64,000 nt of DNA from Colletes latitarsis (taxonomy: Eukaryota > Arthropoda > Insecta > Hymenoptera > Colletidae). Location: NCBI RefSeq assembly GCF_051014445.1, contig NW_027488366.1, forward strand, positions 27,236,001 to 27,300,000, in the 5' to 3' direction. Both the position numbers and the translations under genes were made by a program. Shown here one piece after another: positions 12,916 to 26,270 of this stretch (positions are counted from its first letter, which is position 1; the number at the start of each line of letters is the position of its first letter). Under the pieces are notes generated by a model, which did not search any database, was not told the DNA's origin, and saw only the letters and a program-made list of their open reading frames with translations.

Positions 12916-13997
12916 GATCCAAACCAGAAAAAAACCCAGGATCTGATCAACGAGTATGTCAAGTATGCGAAAGAATGAGTCTGATGAGAGCAAATCCCAG
13001 ACCTAACCCAGACCTAACATGCGTTATCCTCAAAAATATTGATCCAAACCAGGTTTAATGGACTGTTTCAGTGTGGTACCACACTACTACGTGATCCAAA
13101 CCAGAAAAAACCCAGGATCTGTTCTACAAGTATGTGAAAAACGCGAAAGTATGAGCCTGATGAGGGCATATCACAGACCTATCCCAGACCTAACTTGCGT
13201 TGTCCTCTAAGATATTGATGGAAACCAGGTTTAATTCACTGTTTCAGTGTGGTCCCACATTACTTCGTGATCCAATCCAGAAAGGGCCCAGGATCTAGCC
13301 ATCAAGTATGAGTAATATGCGAAAGAATGAGCCTGATGAGAGTAAATCCCAGACCTAACCTAGACCTAACATGAATTGTTCTCTAAAATACTGATCGAAA
13401 CCAGGTTTAACTGAATGTTTCAGTGTTGTACTTCATTACTACGTGATCCAATCCAGAAATAGACCAGGATCTAGCCATGAAGGATGAGAAATATGCGAAA
13501 GTATGAGCCTGATGAGGGCAAGTCCTAGACCTAACCCAGACCTAACATGCGTTATCCTCAAAAATATTGATCGAAACCAGGTTTAATCGACTGTTTCAGT
13601 GTGGTACCTCACTACTACGTGACCCAAACCAGAAAAATCCCAGGATCTGTTCAGCAAGTATGTGAAAAACGCGAAAGTATGAGCCTGATGAGGGCAAATC
13701 CCAGACCTATCCCAGACCTATCTTGCGTTATCCTCAAAAATATTGATCGAACCCTGGTGTAATCGACTGTTTCAGTGTGGCACCACATTACTAAGTGATC
13801 CAAACCAGAAAAAACCCAGGATCCGTTCAACAAGTATGTGAAGAATGCGAAAGTATGAGTCTGATTAGTGAAAATCCCAGACCTAACCTAGACCTAACAT
13901 GCGTTATCCTCTAAAATATTGATCCAAACCAGGTTTAATGGACTGTTTCAGTGTGGTACCACACTACTACGTGATCCAAACCAGAAAAAACCCAGGA

Positions 13998-16628
13998 TCT
14001 GTTCAACAAGTATGTGAAAAACGCGAAAGTATGAGCCTGATGAGGGCAAATCCCAGACCTATCCCAGACCTAACTTGCGTTGTCCACTAAGATATTGATG
14101 GAAACCAGGTTTAATTCACTGTTTCAGTGTGGTCCCACATTACTACGTGATCCAATCCAGAAAGGGCCCAGGATCTAGCCATGAAGTATGAGAAATATGC
14201 GAAAGTATGAGCCTGACGAGAGCAAATCCAAGACCTAACCTAGACCTAACATGAATTATTCTCTATAATATTGATCGAAACCTGGTTTAATCGACTGTTT
14301 CAGTGTGGTACCACATTACTACGTGATCCAAACCAGAAAAAAACCCAGGATCTGATCAACGATTATGTCAAGTGTGCGAAAGTATGAGTCTGACGAGGGC
14401 AAATCCCAGACCTATCCCAGACCTATCTTGCGATATCCTCTAAAATATTGATCGAAACCAGGTTTAATGGACTGTCTCAGAGTGGCACCACTTTACTACG
14501 TGATCCAAAGCTGGAAAAACCCTCGATCAGGCCAACATGTATGTTAAAACTGCGAAAGTATGACCCTGATGAGGGCAAATCCCAGGCCTAACCTACACCT
14601 AATATGCGTTGTCCTCTAAAATATTGATGGAAACCAGGTTTAATTGACTGTTTCAGTGTTGTTCTTCATTACTACGTTATGCAATCCAGAAAAAGCCCAC
14701 GATCTAGCCATCAAGTATGAGAAATATGCGAAACAATGAGCCTGAAAAGAGCAAATACCAGACCTAACCTAGACCTAACATGAATTAGTCTCTAAAATAC
14801 TGATCGAAACCAGGTTTAATTGACTGTCTCAGTGTGGTCCCACATTACTACGTGATCCAAACCAGAAAAAACCCAGGATCCGTTCAACAAGCATGTGAAG
14901 AATGCGAAAGTATGAGTCTGATGAGTGAAAATCCCTGGCCTAACCTAGACCTAACATGCGTTACCCTCAAAAATATTGATCGAAACCTGGTTTAATCGAC
15001 TGTTTCAGTGTGGTACCACATTACTATGTGATCAAAACCAGAAACAGCCCAGGATCTAGCCATGAAGTATGAGAAATATGCGAAAGTATGAGCCTGATGA
15101 GGGCAAATCCTAGACCTAACCCAAACCTAACATGCGTTATCCTCTAAACTATTTATCAAGACCAGGTTTAATTGAATGTTTCAGTGTGGTACCACATTAC
15201 TACGTGATCCAATCCAGAAATAGCCCAGGATCTAGCCATGAAGTATGAGAAATATGCGAAAGTATGAGCCTGACGAGAGCAAATCCTAGACCTAACCCAG
15301 ACCTAAGATGGGTTATCCTCTAAAATATTTATCAAGCCCAGGTTTAATTGAATGTTTCAGTGTGGTACCGCATTACTACGTGATGTAATCCAGAAAAAGC
15401 CCAGGATCTAGCCATGAAGTTTGAGAAATATGCGAAAGAATGAGCCTGATGAGGGCAAATCCTAGAGCTAACCCAGACCTAACATGCGTTATCCTCAAAA
15501 AAAAAAATCGCAACCAGGTTTAATGGACTGTTTCAGTGTGGTACCACACTACTACGTGATCCAAACCAGAAAAAACCCAGGATCTGTTCAACAAGTATGT
15601 GAAAAACGCGAAAGTATGAGTCTGATGAGGTCAAATTCCAGACCTATCCCAGACTTAACTTGTGTTATCCTCTAAAATATTGATCGAAACCGGGTCTAAT
15701 CGACTGTTTCAGCGTGGTACCACATTACTACGTGATCCAAACCAGAAAAAGCCCAGCATCTAGCCATCAAGTATGAGAAATATGCGAAAGAATGAGCCTG
15801 ATGAGAGCAAATCCCAGACCTAACCTAGACCTAACATGTATTATTCTCAAAAATATTGATCGAAACCTGGTTTAATTGACTGTTTCAGTGTGGTCCCACA
15901 TTACTACGTGATCCAAACCAGAAAAAACCCAGGATCCGTACAACAAGTATGCGAAGAATGCGAAAGTATGAGCCTGATGAGTGAAAATCCCAGGCCTAAC
16001 CTAGACCTAACATGCGTTATCCTCAAAAATATTGATCGAAACCTGGTATAATCGACTGTTTCAGTGTGGTACCACATTACTATGTGATCCAAACCAGAAA
16101 ATAACCTAGGATCTGTTCAACGAGTATGTGAAGTGTGCGAAAGTATGAGTCTGATGAGTGAAATTCCCAGACCTAACCTAGACCTAACATGCGTTATCCT
16201 CTAAAATATTGATCCAAACCAGGTTTAATGGACTGTTTCAGTGTGGTACCACACTACTACGTGATCCAAACCAGAAAAAACCCAGGATCTGTTCAAAAAG
16301 TATGTGAAAAACGCGAAAGTATGAGCCTGATGAGGGCAAATCCAAGACCTATCCCAGACCTAACTTGCGTTGTCCTCTAAGAGTTTGATGGAAACCAGGT
16401 TTAATTGACTGTTTCAGTGTGGTACCACATTACTACGTGATCTAATCCAGAAATAGCCCAGGATCTAGCCATGAAGCATGAGAAATATGCGGAAGTATGA
16501 ACCTGACAAGGGCAAATCCTAGACCTAACCCAGACCTAACATGCGTTATCCTCTAAAATATTTATCAAGACCAGGTTTAATTGAATGTTTCAGTGTGGTA
16601 CCACATTACTATGTGATCCAAACCAGAA
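13998..16628 (+). repeat. Block N, copy 1 (offset 12,552 bp)
   Basis: Matches 26,550-29,180 at a constant 12,552 bp. Markers are TGTCCACTAAGATATTG (14,081 and 26,633), the A11 monomer (15,497 and 28,049) and TAAGAGTTTGATGG (16,378 and 28,930). Confidence 0.85.
15497..15507 (+). repeat. A11 tract monomer (first of six)
   Basis: One monomer class has CCTC followed by eleven A and TCGCAACC where others read CCTCTAAAATATTGATCGAAACC. Tract positions are 15,497-15,507, 18,669-18,679, 23,536-23,546, 28,049-28,059, 31,571-31,581 and 33,861-33,871. All six are exactly eleven A. The spacings equal block offsets (3,172; 4,867; 4,513; 3,522; 2,290). Confidence 0.85.
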
Positions 16629-16631
16629 AAT
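15750..16631 (+). repeat. Pentamer tandem duplication, unit 1 (882 bp)
   Basis: Five monomers plus 2 bp, repeated at once. The junction is visible at about 16,632, where AAATAACCCAGCATCTAG joins the right side of one monomer to the left side of another. Unit 1 begins with the same CCCAGCATCTAGCC segment. Confidence 0.85.
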
Positions 16632-17513
16632 AACCCAGCATCTAGCCATCAAGTATGAGAAATATGCGAAAGAATGAGCCTGATGAGAGCAAATCCCAGA
16701 CCTAACCTAGACCTAACATGTATTATTCTCAAAAATATTGATCGAAACCTGGTTTAATTGACTGTTTCAGTGTGGTCCCACATTACTACGTGATCCAAAC
16801 CAGAAAAAACCCAGGATCCGTACAACAAGTATGCGAAGAATGCGAAAGTATGAGCCTGATGAGTGAAAATCCCAGGCCTAACCTAGACCTAACATGCGTT
16901 ATCCTCAAAAATATTGATCGAAACCTGGTATAATCGACTGTTTCAGTGTGGTACCACATTACTATGTGATCCAAACCAGAAAATAACCTAGGATCTGTTC
17001 AACGAGTATGTGAAGTGTGCGAAAGTATGAGTCTGATGAGTGAAATTCCCAGACCTAACCTAGACCTAACATGCGTTATCCTCTAAAATATTGATCCAAA
17101 CCAGGTTTAATGGACTGTTTCAGTGTGGTACCACACTACTACGTGATCCAAACCAGAAAAAACCCAGGATCTGTTCAAAAAGTATGTGAAAAACGCGAAA
17201 GTATGAGCCTGATGAGGGCAAATCCAAGACCTATCCCAGACCTAACTTGCGTTGTCCTCTAAGAGTTTGATGGAAACCAGGTTTAATAGACTGTTTCAGT
17301 GTGGTACCACATTACTACGTGATCTAATCCAGAAATAGCCCAGGATCTAGCCATGAAGCATGAGAAATATGCGGAAGTATGAACCTGACAAGGGCAAATC
17401 CTAGACCTAACCCAGACCTAACATGCGTTATCCTCTAAAATATTTATCAAGACCAGGTTTAATTGAATGTTTCAGTGTGGTACCACATTACTATGTGATC
17501 CAAACCAGAAAAT
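16632..17513 (+). repeat. Pentamer tandem duplication, unit 2 (882 bp)
   Basis: Second unit, apparently almost identical to the first; I noticed GGTTTAATAGAC near 17,282 where unit 1 has GGTTTAATTGAC. The AAATAACCCAGCATC junction recurs at about 21,670 because this region was copied again. Confidence 0.85.
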
Positions 17514-18752
17514 AACCCAGGATCTGTTCAACGAGTATGTGAAGGGTGCGAAAGTATGAGTCTGACGAGGTCAAATCCCAGACCTATCCCAGACCTAACT
17601 TGCGTTATCCTCTAAAATATTGATCGAAACCAGGTTTAATGGACTGTTTCAGAGTGGCACCACTTTACTACGTGATCCAAAGCTGGAAAAACCCTCGATC
17701 AGGCCAACATGTATGTTAAAACTGCGAAAGTATGACCCTGATGAGGGCAAATCCCAGGCCTAACCTACACCTAATATGCGTTGTCCTCTAAAATATTGAT
17801 GGAAACCAGGTTTAATTGACTGTTTCAGTGTTGTTCTTCATTACTACGTTATGCAATCCAGAAAAAGCCCACGATCTAGCCATCAAGTATGAGAAATATG
17901 CGAAACAATGAGCCTGAAAAGAGCAAATACCAGACCTAACCTAGACCTAACATGAATTAGTCTCTAAAATACTGATCGAAACCAGGTTTAATTGACTGTC
18001 TCAGTGTGGTCCCACATTACTACGTGATCCAAACCAGAAAAAACCCAGGATCCGTTCAACAAGCATGTGAAGAATGCGAAAGTATGAGTCTGATGAGTGA
18101 AAATCCCTGGCCTAACCTAGACCTAACATGCGTTACCCTCAAAAATATTGATCGAAACCTGGTTTAATCGACTGTTTCAGTGTGGTACCACATTACTATG
18201 TGATCAAAACCAGAAACAGCCCAGGATCTAGCCATGAAGTATGAGAAATATGCGAAAGTATGAGCCTGATGAGGGCAAATCCTAGACCTAACCCAAACCT
18301 AACATGCGTTATCCTCTAAAATATTTATCAAGACCAGGTTTAATTGAATGTTTCAGTGTGGTACCACATTACTACGTGATCCAATCCAGAAATAGCCCAG
18401 GATCTAGCCATGAAGTATGAGAAATATGCGAAAGTATGAGCCTGACGAGAGCAAATCCTAGACCTAACCCAGACCTAAGATGGGTTATCCTCTAAAATAT
18501 TTATCAAGCCCAGGTTTAATTGAATGTTTCAGTGTGGTACCGCATTACTACGTGATGTAATCCAGAAAAAGCCCAGGATCTAGCCATGAAGTTTGAGAAA
18601 TATGCGAAAGAATGAGCCTGATGAGGGCAAATCCTAGAGCTAACCCAGACCTAACATGCGTTATCCTCAAAAAAAAAAATCGCAACCAGGTTTAATGGAC
18701 TGTTTCAGTGTGGTACCACACTACTACGTGATCCAAACCAGAAAAAACCCTG

Positions 18753-21403
18753 GATCTGTTCAACAAGTATGTGAAAAACGCGAAACTGTGAGCCTGATGA
18801 GGGCAAATCTTAGACCTAACCTTGACCTAACATGCGTTATCCTCTAAGATATTTATCCAGACCAGGTTTCATTGAATGTTTCAGTGTGGTACCACTTTAC
18901 TACGTGATCCAATCCAGAAATAGCCCTGGAGCTAGCCATGAAGTATGAGAAATATGCGAAAGTAAGAGCCTGATGAGGGCAAATCCTAGACCTATCCCAG
19001 ACCTAACTTCCGTTATCCTCTAAAATATTGATCGAAACCAGGTTTAATTGACTGTTTCAGCGTGGTACCACATTACTACGTGATACAATCCAGAAACAGC
19101 CCAGGATCTAGCCATGAAGTATGAGAAATATGCGAAAGTAAGAGCCTGATGAGGGCAAATCCTAGACCTACCCCAGACCTAACTTCCGTTATCCTCTAAA
19201 ATATTGATCGAAAACAGGTTTAATTGACTGTTTCAGTGTTGCACTTCATTACTAAGTGATGCAATCCAGAAACAGCCCAGGATCTAGCCATCAAGTATGA
19301 GAAATATGCGAAAGAATGAGCCTGATGAGGGCAAATCCTAGACCTAACCCAGACCTAACATGAATTATTCTCTAAAATATTGATCGAAACCAGGTTTAAT
19401 TGACTGTTTCAGTGTTGTACTTTATTACTACGTGATGCAATCCAGAAAAAGCCCAGGATCTAGCCATCAAGTATGAGAAATATGCGAAAGAATGAGCCTG
19501 ATGAGAGCAAATCCCAGACCTAACCTAGACCTAACATGAATTATTCTCTAAAATATTGATCGAAACCAGGTTTAATTGACTGTTTCAGTGTTGTACTTCA
19601 TTACTACGTGATGCAATCCAGAAAAAGTCCAGGATCTAGCCATCAAGTATGAGAAATATGCGAAAGAATGAACCTGATGAGAGCAAATCCTTGACCTAAC
19701 CTAGACCTAACATGAATTATTCTCTAAAATATTGATCGAAACCTGGTTTAATCGACTGTTTCAGTGTGGTACCACATTACTATGTGATCCAATCCAGAAA
19801 TAGCCCAGGATCTAGCCATGAAGTATGAGAAATATGCGAAAATATGAGCCTGATGAGAGCAAATCCCAGACCTAACCTAGACCTAACATGAATTATTATG
19901 TAATCCAGAAAAAGCCCAGGATCTAGCCATCAAGTATGAGAAATATGCGAAAGAATGAGCCTGATGAGAGCAAATCCCTGACCTAACCTAGACCTAACAT
20001 GAATTATTCTCTAAAATATTGATCAAAAGTAGGTTTAATTGACTGTTTCAGTGTGGTACCACATTACTACGTGATCCAATCCAGAAATAGCCCAGGATCT
20101 AGCCATGAAGTATGAGAAATATGCGAAAATATGAGCCTGATGAGGGCAAATCCTAGACCTAATCCAGACCTAACATGCGTTATTCTCTAAAATATTGATG
20201 GAAACCAGGTTTAATTGACTGTTTTAGTGTTGTACTTCATTACTACGTCATGCAATCCAGAAAAAGCCCAGGATCTAGCCATCAAGTATGAGAAATATGC
20301 GAAAGAATGAGCCTGATGAGAGCAAATCCCAGACCTAACCTAGACCTAACATGAATTATTCTCTAAACTATTGATCGAAACCAGGTTTAATTGACTGTTT
20401 CAGTGTTGTACTTCATTACTACGTGATGCAATCCAGAAAAAGTCCAGGATCTAGCCATCACGTATGAGAAATATGCGAAAGAATGAACCTGATGAGAGCA
20501 AATCCTTGACCTAACCTAGACCTAACATGAATTATTCTCTAAAATATTGATCGAAACCTGGTTTAATCGACTGTTTCAGTGTGGTACCACATTACTATGT
20601 GATCCAAACCAGAAAATAACCCAGGATCTGTACAAGGAGTATGTGAAGTGTGCGAAATTATGAGTCTGATGAGGTCAAATCCCTGACCTATCCCAGACCT
20701 AACTTGCGTTATCCTCTAAAATATTTGTCAAGACCAGGTTTAAATGATTGTTTCAGTGTGGGCCCACATTACTACGTGATCCAAACCAGAAAAAACCCAG
20801 GATCCGTTCAACAAGTATGTGAAGAATGCGAAAGTATGAGTCTGATGAGTGAAAATCCCAGACCTAACCTAGACCTAACATGCGTTATCCTCTAAAATAT
20901 TGATCCAAACCAGGTTTAATGGACTGTTTCAGTGTGGTACCACACTACTACGTGATCGAAATCAGAAAAAACCCAGGATCTGTTCAACAAGTATGTGAAA
21001 AACGCAAAAGTATGAGTCTGATGAGTGAAAATCCCAGGGCTAACCTAGACCTAACATGCCTTCTCCTCTAAAATATTGATCGAAACCAGGTTTAATCGAC
21101 TGTTTCAGTGTGGTACCACATTACTACGTGATCCAAACCATAAAAAACCCAGGATCCGTTCAACAAGTATGTGAAGAATGCGAAAGTATGAGTCTGATGA
21201 GTGAAAATCCCAGACCTAACCTAGACCTAACATGCGTTATCCTCTAAAATATTGATCCAAACCAGGTTGAATGGACTGTTTCAGTGTGGTACCATACTAC
21301 TACGTGATCCAAACCAGAAAAAACCCAGGATCTGTTCAACATGTATGTGAAAAACGCGAAAGTATGAGCCTGATGAGGGCAAATCCCAGACCTATCCCAG
21401 ACC
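18753..21403 (+). repeat. Block M, copy 2
   Basis: Second copy of 8600-11250. Its right edge coincides with the junction of the 5,043-bp tandem duplication at about 21,405. A few substitutions separate it from copy 1 (for example CTAAACTATTGATCG here against CTAAAATATTGATCG near 10,210). Confidence 0.85.
19745..20031 (+). repeat. Composite monomer pair with 65-bp deletion, copy 2
   Basis: Identical junction to that at 9592, exactly 10,153 bp away, followed by the same unusual GATCAAAAGTAGG 3' end. One deletion event was later copied. Confidence 0.85.
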
Positions 21404-23619
21404 TAACTTGCGTTGTCCTCTAAGAGTTTGATGGAAACCAGGTTTAATTGACTGTTTCAGTGTGGTACCACATTACTACGTGATCTAATCCAGAAATAGC
21501 CCAGGATCTAGCCATGAAGCATGAGAAATATGCGGAAGTATGAACCTGACAAGGGCAAATCCTAGACCTAACCCAGACCTAACATGCGTTATCCTCTAAA
21601 ATATTTATCAAGACCAGGTTTAATTGAATGTTTCAGTGTGGTACCACATTACTATGTGATCCAAACCAGAAAATAACCCAGCATCTAGCCATCAAGTATG
21701 AGAAATATGCGAAAGAATGAGCCTGATGAGAGCAAATCCCAGACCTAACCTAGACCTAACATGTATTATTCTCAAAAATATTGATCGAAACCTGGTTTAA
21801 TTGACTGTTTCAGTGTGGTCCCACATTACTACGTGATCCAAACCAGAAAAAACCCAGGATCCGTACAACAAGTATGCGAAGAATGCGAAAGTATGAGCCT
21901 GATGAGTGAAAATCCCAGGCCTAACCTAGACCTAACATGCGTTATCCTCAAAAATATTGATCGAAACCTGGTATAATCGACTGTTTCAGTGTGGTACCAC
22001 ATTACTATGTGATCCAAACCAGAAAATAACCTAGGATCTGTTCAACGAGTATGTGAAGTGTGCGAAAGTATGAGTCTGATGAGTGAAATTCCCAGACCTA
22101 ACCTAGACCTAACATGCGTTATCCTCTAAAATATTGATCCAAACCAGGTTTAATGGACTGTTTCAGTGTGGTACCACACTACTACGTGATCCAAACCAGA
22201 AAAAACCCAGGATCTGTTCAAAAAGTATGTGAAAAACGCGAAAGTATGAGCCTGATGAGGGCAAATCCAAGACCTATCCCAGACCTAACTTGCGTTGTCC
22301 TCTAAGAGTTTGATGGAAACCAGGTTTAATTGACTGTTTCAGTGTGGTACCACATTACTACGTGATCTAATCCAGAAATAGCCCAGGATCTAGCCATGAA
22401 GCATGAGAAATATGCGGAAGTATGAACCTGACAAGGGCAAATCCTAGACCTAACCCAGACCTAACATGCGTTATCCTCTAAAATATTTATCAAGACCAGG
22501 TTTAATTGAATGTTTCAGTGTGGTACCACATTACTATGTGATCCAAACCAGAAAATAACCCAGGATCTGTTCAACGAGTATGTGAAGGGTGCGAAAGTAT
22601 GAGTCTGACGAGGTCAAATCCCAGACCTATCCCAGACCTAACTTGCGTTATCCTCTAAAATATTGATCGAAACCAGGTTTAATGGACTGTTTCAGAGTGG
22701 CACCACTTTACTACGTGATCCAAAGCTGGAAAAACCCTCGATCAGGCCAACATGTATGTTAAAACTGCGAAAGTATGACCCTGATGAGGGCAAATCCCAG
22801 GCCTAACCTACACCTAATATGCGTTGTCCTCTAAAATATTCATGGAAACCAGGTTTAATTGACTGTTTCAGTGTTGTTCTTCATTACTACGTTATGCAAT
22901 CCAGAAAAAGCCCACGATCTAGCCATCAAGTATGAGAAATATGCGAAACAATGAGCCTGAAAAGAGCAAATACCAGACCTAACCTAGACCTAACATGAAT
23001 TAGTCTCTAAAATACTGATCGAAACCAGGTTTAATTGACTGTCTCAGTGTGGTCCCACATTACTACGTGATCCAAACCAGAAAAAACCCAGGATCCGTTC
23101 AACAAGCATGTGAAGAATGCGAAAGTATGAGTCTGATGAGTGAAAATCCCTGGCCTAACCTAGACCTAACATGCGTTACCCTCAAAAATATTGATCGAAA
23201 CCTGGTTTAATCGACTGTTTCAGTGTGGTACCACATTACTATGTGATCAAAACCAGAAACAGCCCAGGATCTAGCCATGAAGTATGAGAAATATGCGAAA
23301 GTATGAGCCTGACGAGAGCAAATCCTAGACCTAACCCAGACCTAAGATGGGTTATCCTCTAAAATATTTATCAAGCCCAGGTTTAATTGAATGTTTCAGT
23401 GTGGTACCGCATTACTACGTGATGTAATCCAGAAAAAGCCCAGGATCTAGCCATGAAGTTTGAGAAATATGCGAAAGAATGAGCCTGATGAGGGCAAATC
23501 CTAGAGCTAACCCAGACCTAACATGCGTTATCCTCAAAAAAAAAAATCGCAACCAGGTTTAATGGACTGTTTCAGTGTGGTACCACACTACTACGTGATC
23601 CAAACCAGAAAAAACCCTG

Positions 23620-26270
23620 GATCTGTTCAACAAGTATGTGAAAAACGCGAAACTGTGAGCCTGATGAGGGCAAATCTTAGACCTAACCTTGACCTAACAT
23701 GCGTTATCCTCTAAGATATTTATCCAGACCAGGTTTCATTGAATGTTTCAGTGTGGTACCACTTTACTACGTGATCCAATCCAGAAATAGCCCTGGAGCT
23801 AGCCATGAAGTATGAGAAATATGCGAAAGTAAGAGCCTGATGAGGGCAAATCCTAGACCTATCCCAGACCTAACTTCCGTTATCCTCTAAAATATTGATC
23901 GAAACCAGGTTTAATTGACTGTTTCAGCGTGGTACCACATTACTACGTGATACAATCCAGAAACAGCCCAGGATCTAGCCATGAAGTATGAGAAATATGC
24001 GAAAGTAAGAGCCTGATGAGGGCAAATCCTAGACCTACCCCAGACCTAACTTCCGTTATCCTCTAAAATATTGATCGAAAACAGGTTTAATTGACTGTTT
24101 CAGTGTTGCACTTCATTACTAAGTGATGCAATCCAGAAACAGCCCAGGATCTAGCCATCAAGTATGAGAAATATGCGAAAGAATGAGCCTGATGAGGGCA
24201 AATCCTAGACCTAACCCAGACCTAACATGAATTATTCTCTAAAATATTGATCGAAACCAGGTTTAATTGACTGTTTCAGTGTTGTACTTTATTACTACGT
24301 GATGCAATCCAGAAAAAGCCCAGGATCTAGCCATCAAGTATGAGAAATATGCGAAAGAATGAGCCTGATGAGAGCAAATCCCAGACCTAACCTAGACCTA
24401 ACATGAATTATTCTCTAAAATATTGATCGAAACCAGGTTTAATTGACTGTTTCAGTGTTGTACTTCATTACTACGTGATGCAATCCAGAAAAAGTCCAGG
24501 ATCTAGCCATCAAGTATGAGAAATATGCGAAAGAATGAACCTGATGAGAGCAAATCCTTGACCTAACCTAGACCTAACATGAATTATTCTCTAAAATATT
24601 GATCGAAACCTGGTTTAATCGACTGTTTCAGTGTGGTACCACATTACTATGTGATCCAATCCAGAAATAGCCCAGGATCTAGCCATGAAGTATGAGAAAT
24701 ATGCGAAAATATGAGCCTGATGAGAGCAAATCCCAGACCTAACCTAGACCTAACATGAATTATTATGTAATCCAGAAAAAGCCCAGGATCTAGCCATCAA
24801 GTATGAGAAATATGCGAAAGAATGAGCCTGATGAGAGCAAATCCCTGACCTAACCTAGACCTAACATGAATTATTCTCTAAAATATTGATCAAAAGTAGG
24901 TTTAATTGACTGTTTCAGTGTGGTACCACATTACTACGTGATCCAATCCAGAAATAGCCCAGGATCTAGCCATGAAGTATGAGAAATATGCGAAAATATG
25001 AGCCTGATGAGGGCAAATCCTAGACCTAATCCAGACCTAACATGCGTTATTCTCTAAAATATTGATGGAAACCAGGTTTAATTGACTGTTTCAGTGTTGT
25101 ACTTCATTACTACGTCATGCAATCCAGAAAAAGCCCAGGATCTAGCCATCAAGTATGAGAAATATGCGAAAGAATGAGCCTGATGAGAGCAAATCCCAGA
25201 CCTAACCTAGACCTAACATGAATTATTCTCTAAACTATTGATCGAAACCAGGTTTAATTGACTGTTTCAGTGTTGTACTTCATTACTACGTGATGCAATC
25301 CAGAAAAAGTCCAGGATCTAGCCATCACGTATGAGAAATATGCGAAAGAATGAACCTGATGAGAGCAAATCCTTGACCTAACCTAGACCTAACATGAATT
25401 ATTCTCTAAAATATTGATCGAAACCTGGTTTAATCGACTGTTTCAGTGTGGTACCACATTACTATGTGATCCAAACCAGAAAATAACCCAGGATCTGTAC
25501 AAGGAGTATGTGAAGTGTGCGAAATTATGAGTCTGATGAGGTCAAATCCCTGACCTATCCCAGACCTAACTTGCGTTATCCTCTAAAATATTTGTCAAGA
25601 CCAGGTTTAAATGATTGTTTCAGTGTGGGCCCACATTACTACGTGATCCAAACCAGAAAAAACCCAGGATCCGTTCAACAAGTATGTGAAGAATGCGAAA
25701 GTATGAGTCTGATGAGTGAAAATCCCAGACCTAACCTAGACCTAACATGCGTTATCCTCTAAAATATTGATCCAAACCAGGTTTAATGGACTGTTTCAGT
25801 GTGGTACCACACTACTACGTGATCGAAATCAGAAAAAACCCAGGATCTGTTCAACAAGTATGTGAAAAACGCAAAAGTATGAGTCTGATGAGTGAAAATC
25901 CCAGGGCTAACCTAGACCTAACATGCCTTCTCCTCTAAAATATTGATCGAAACCAGGTTTAATCGACTGTTTCAGTGTGGTACCACATTACTACGTGATC
26001 CAAACCATAAAAAACCCAGGATCCGTTCAACAAGTATGTGAAGAATGCGAAAGTATGAGTCTGATGAGTGAAAATCCCAGACCTAACCTAGACCTAACAT
26101 GCGTTATCCTCTAAAATATTGATCCAAACCAGGTTGAATGGACTGTTTCAGTGTGGTACCATACTACTACGTGATCCAAACCAGAAAAAACCCAGGATCT
26201 GTTCAACATGTATGTGAAAAACGCGAAAGTATGAGCCTGATGAGGGCAAATCCCAGACCTATCCCAGACC
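23620..26270 (+). repeat. Block M, copy 3
   Basis: Third copy, 4,867 bp after copy 2 and sharing its private variants (CTAAACTATTG; GATCCAAACCATAAAAAACC). It therefore derives from copy 2 rather than copy 1. Confidence 0.85.
24612..24898 (+). repeat. Composite monomer pair with 65-bp deletion, copy 3
   Basis: Identical junction 4,867 bp after copy 2, again followed by GATCAAAAGTAGG. Confidence 0.85.

Larger units (their letters stand above)
16363..21405 (+). repeat. Tandem duplication P, unit 1 (5,043 bp)
   Basis: Unit 1 is followed directly by unit 2. Sites match at +5,043 up to about 18,300 (TAAGAGTTTG at 16,378 and 21,421) and at +4,867 from about 18,420, because unit 2 lacks one 176-bp monomer. 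5,043 equals 29 monomers minus 61 bp, the shortfall being the 65-bp-deleted composite plus small insertions. Confidence 0.85.

Noticed and set aside
11510..13990. Possible transposon insertion in the less duplicated stretch
   Set aside because: Read through at monomer spacing it is ordinary monomers; no foreign sequence, inverted termini or target duplications.
15497..15507. Poly-A tail of a retroposed element, or a terminator
   Set aside because: The A11 tract lies at normal monomer phase, replaces the CTCTAAAATATTGATCG segment, has no target-site duplication, and is flanked by ordinary monomer on both sides. No stem precedes it.
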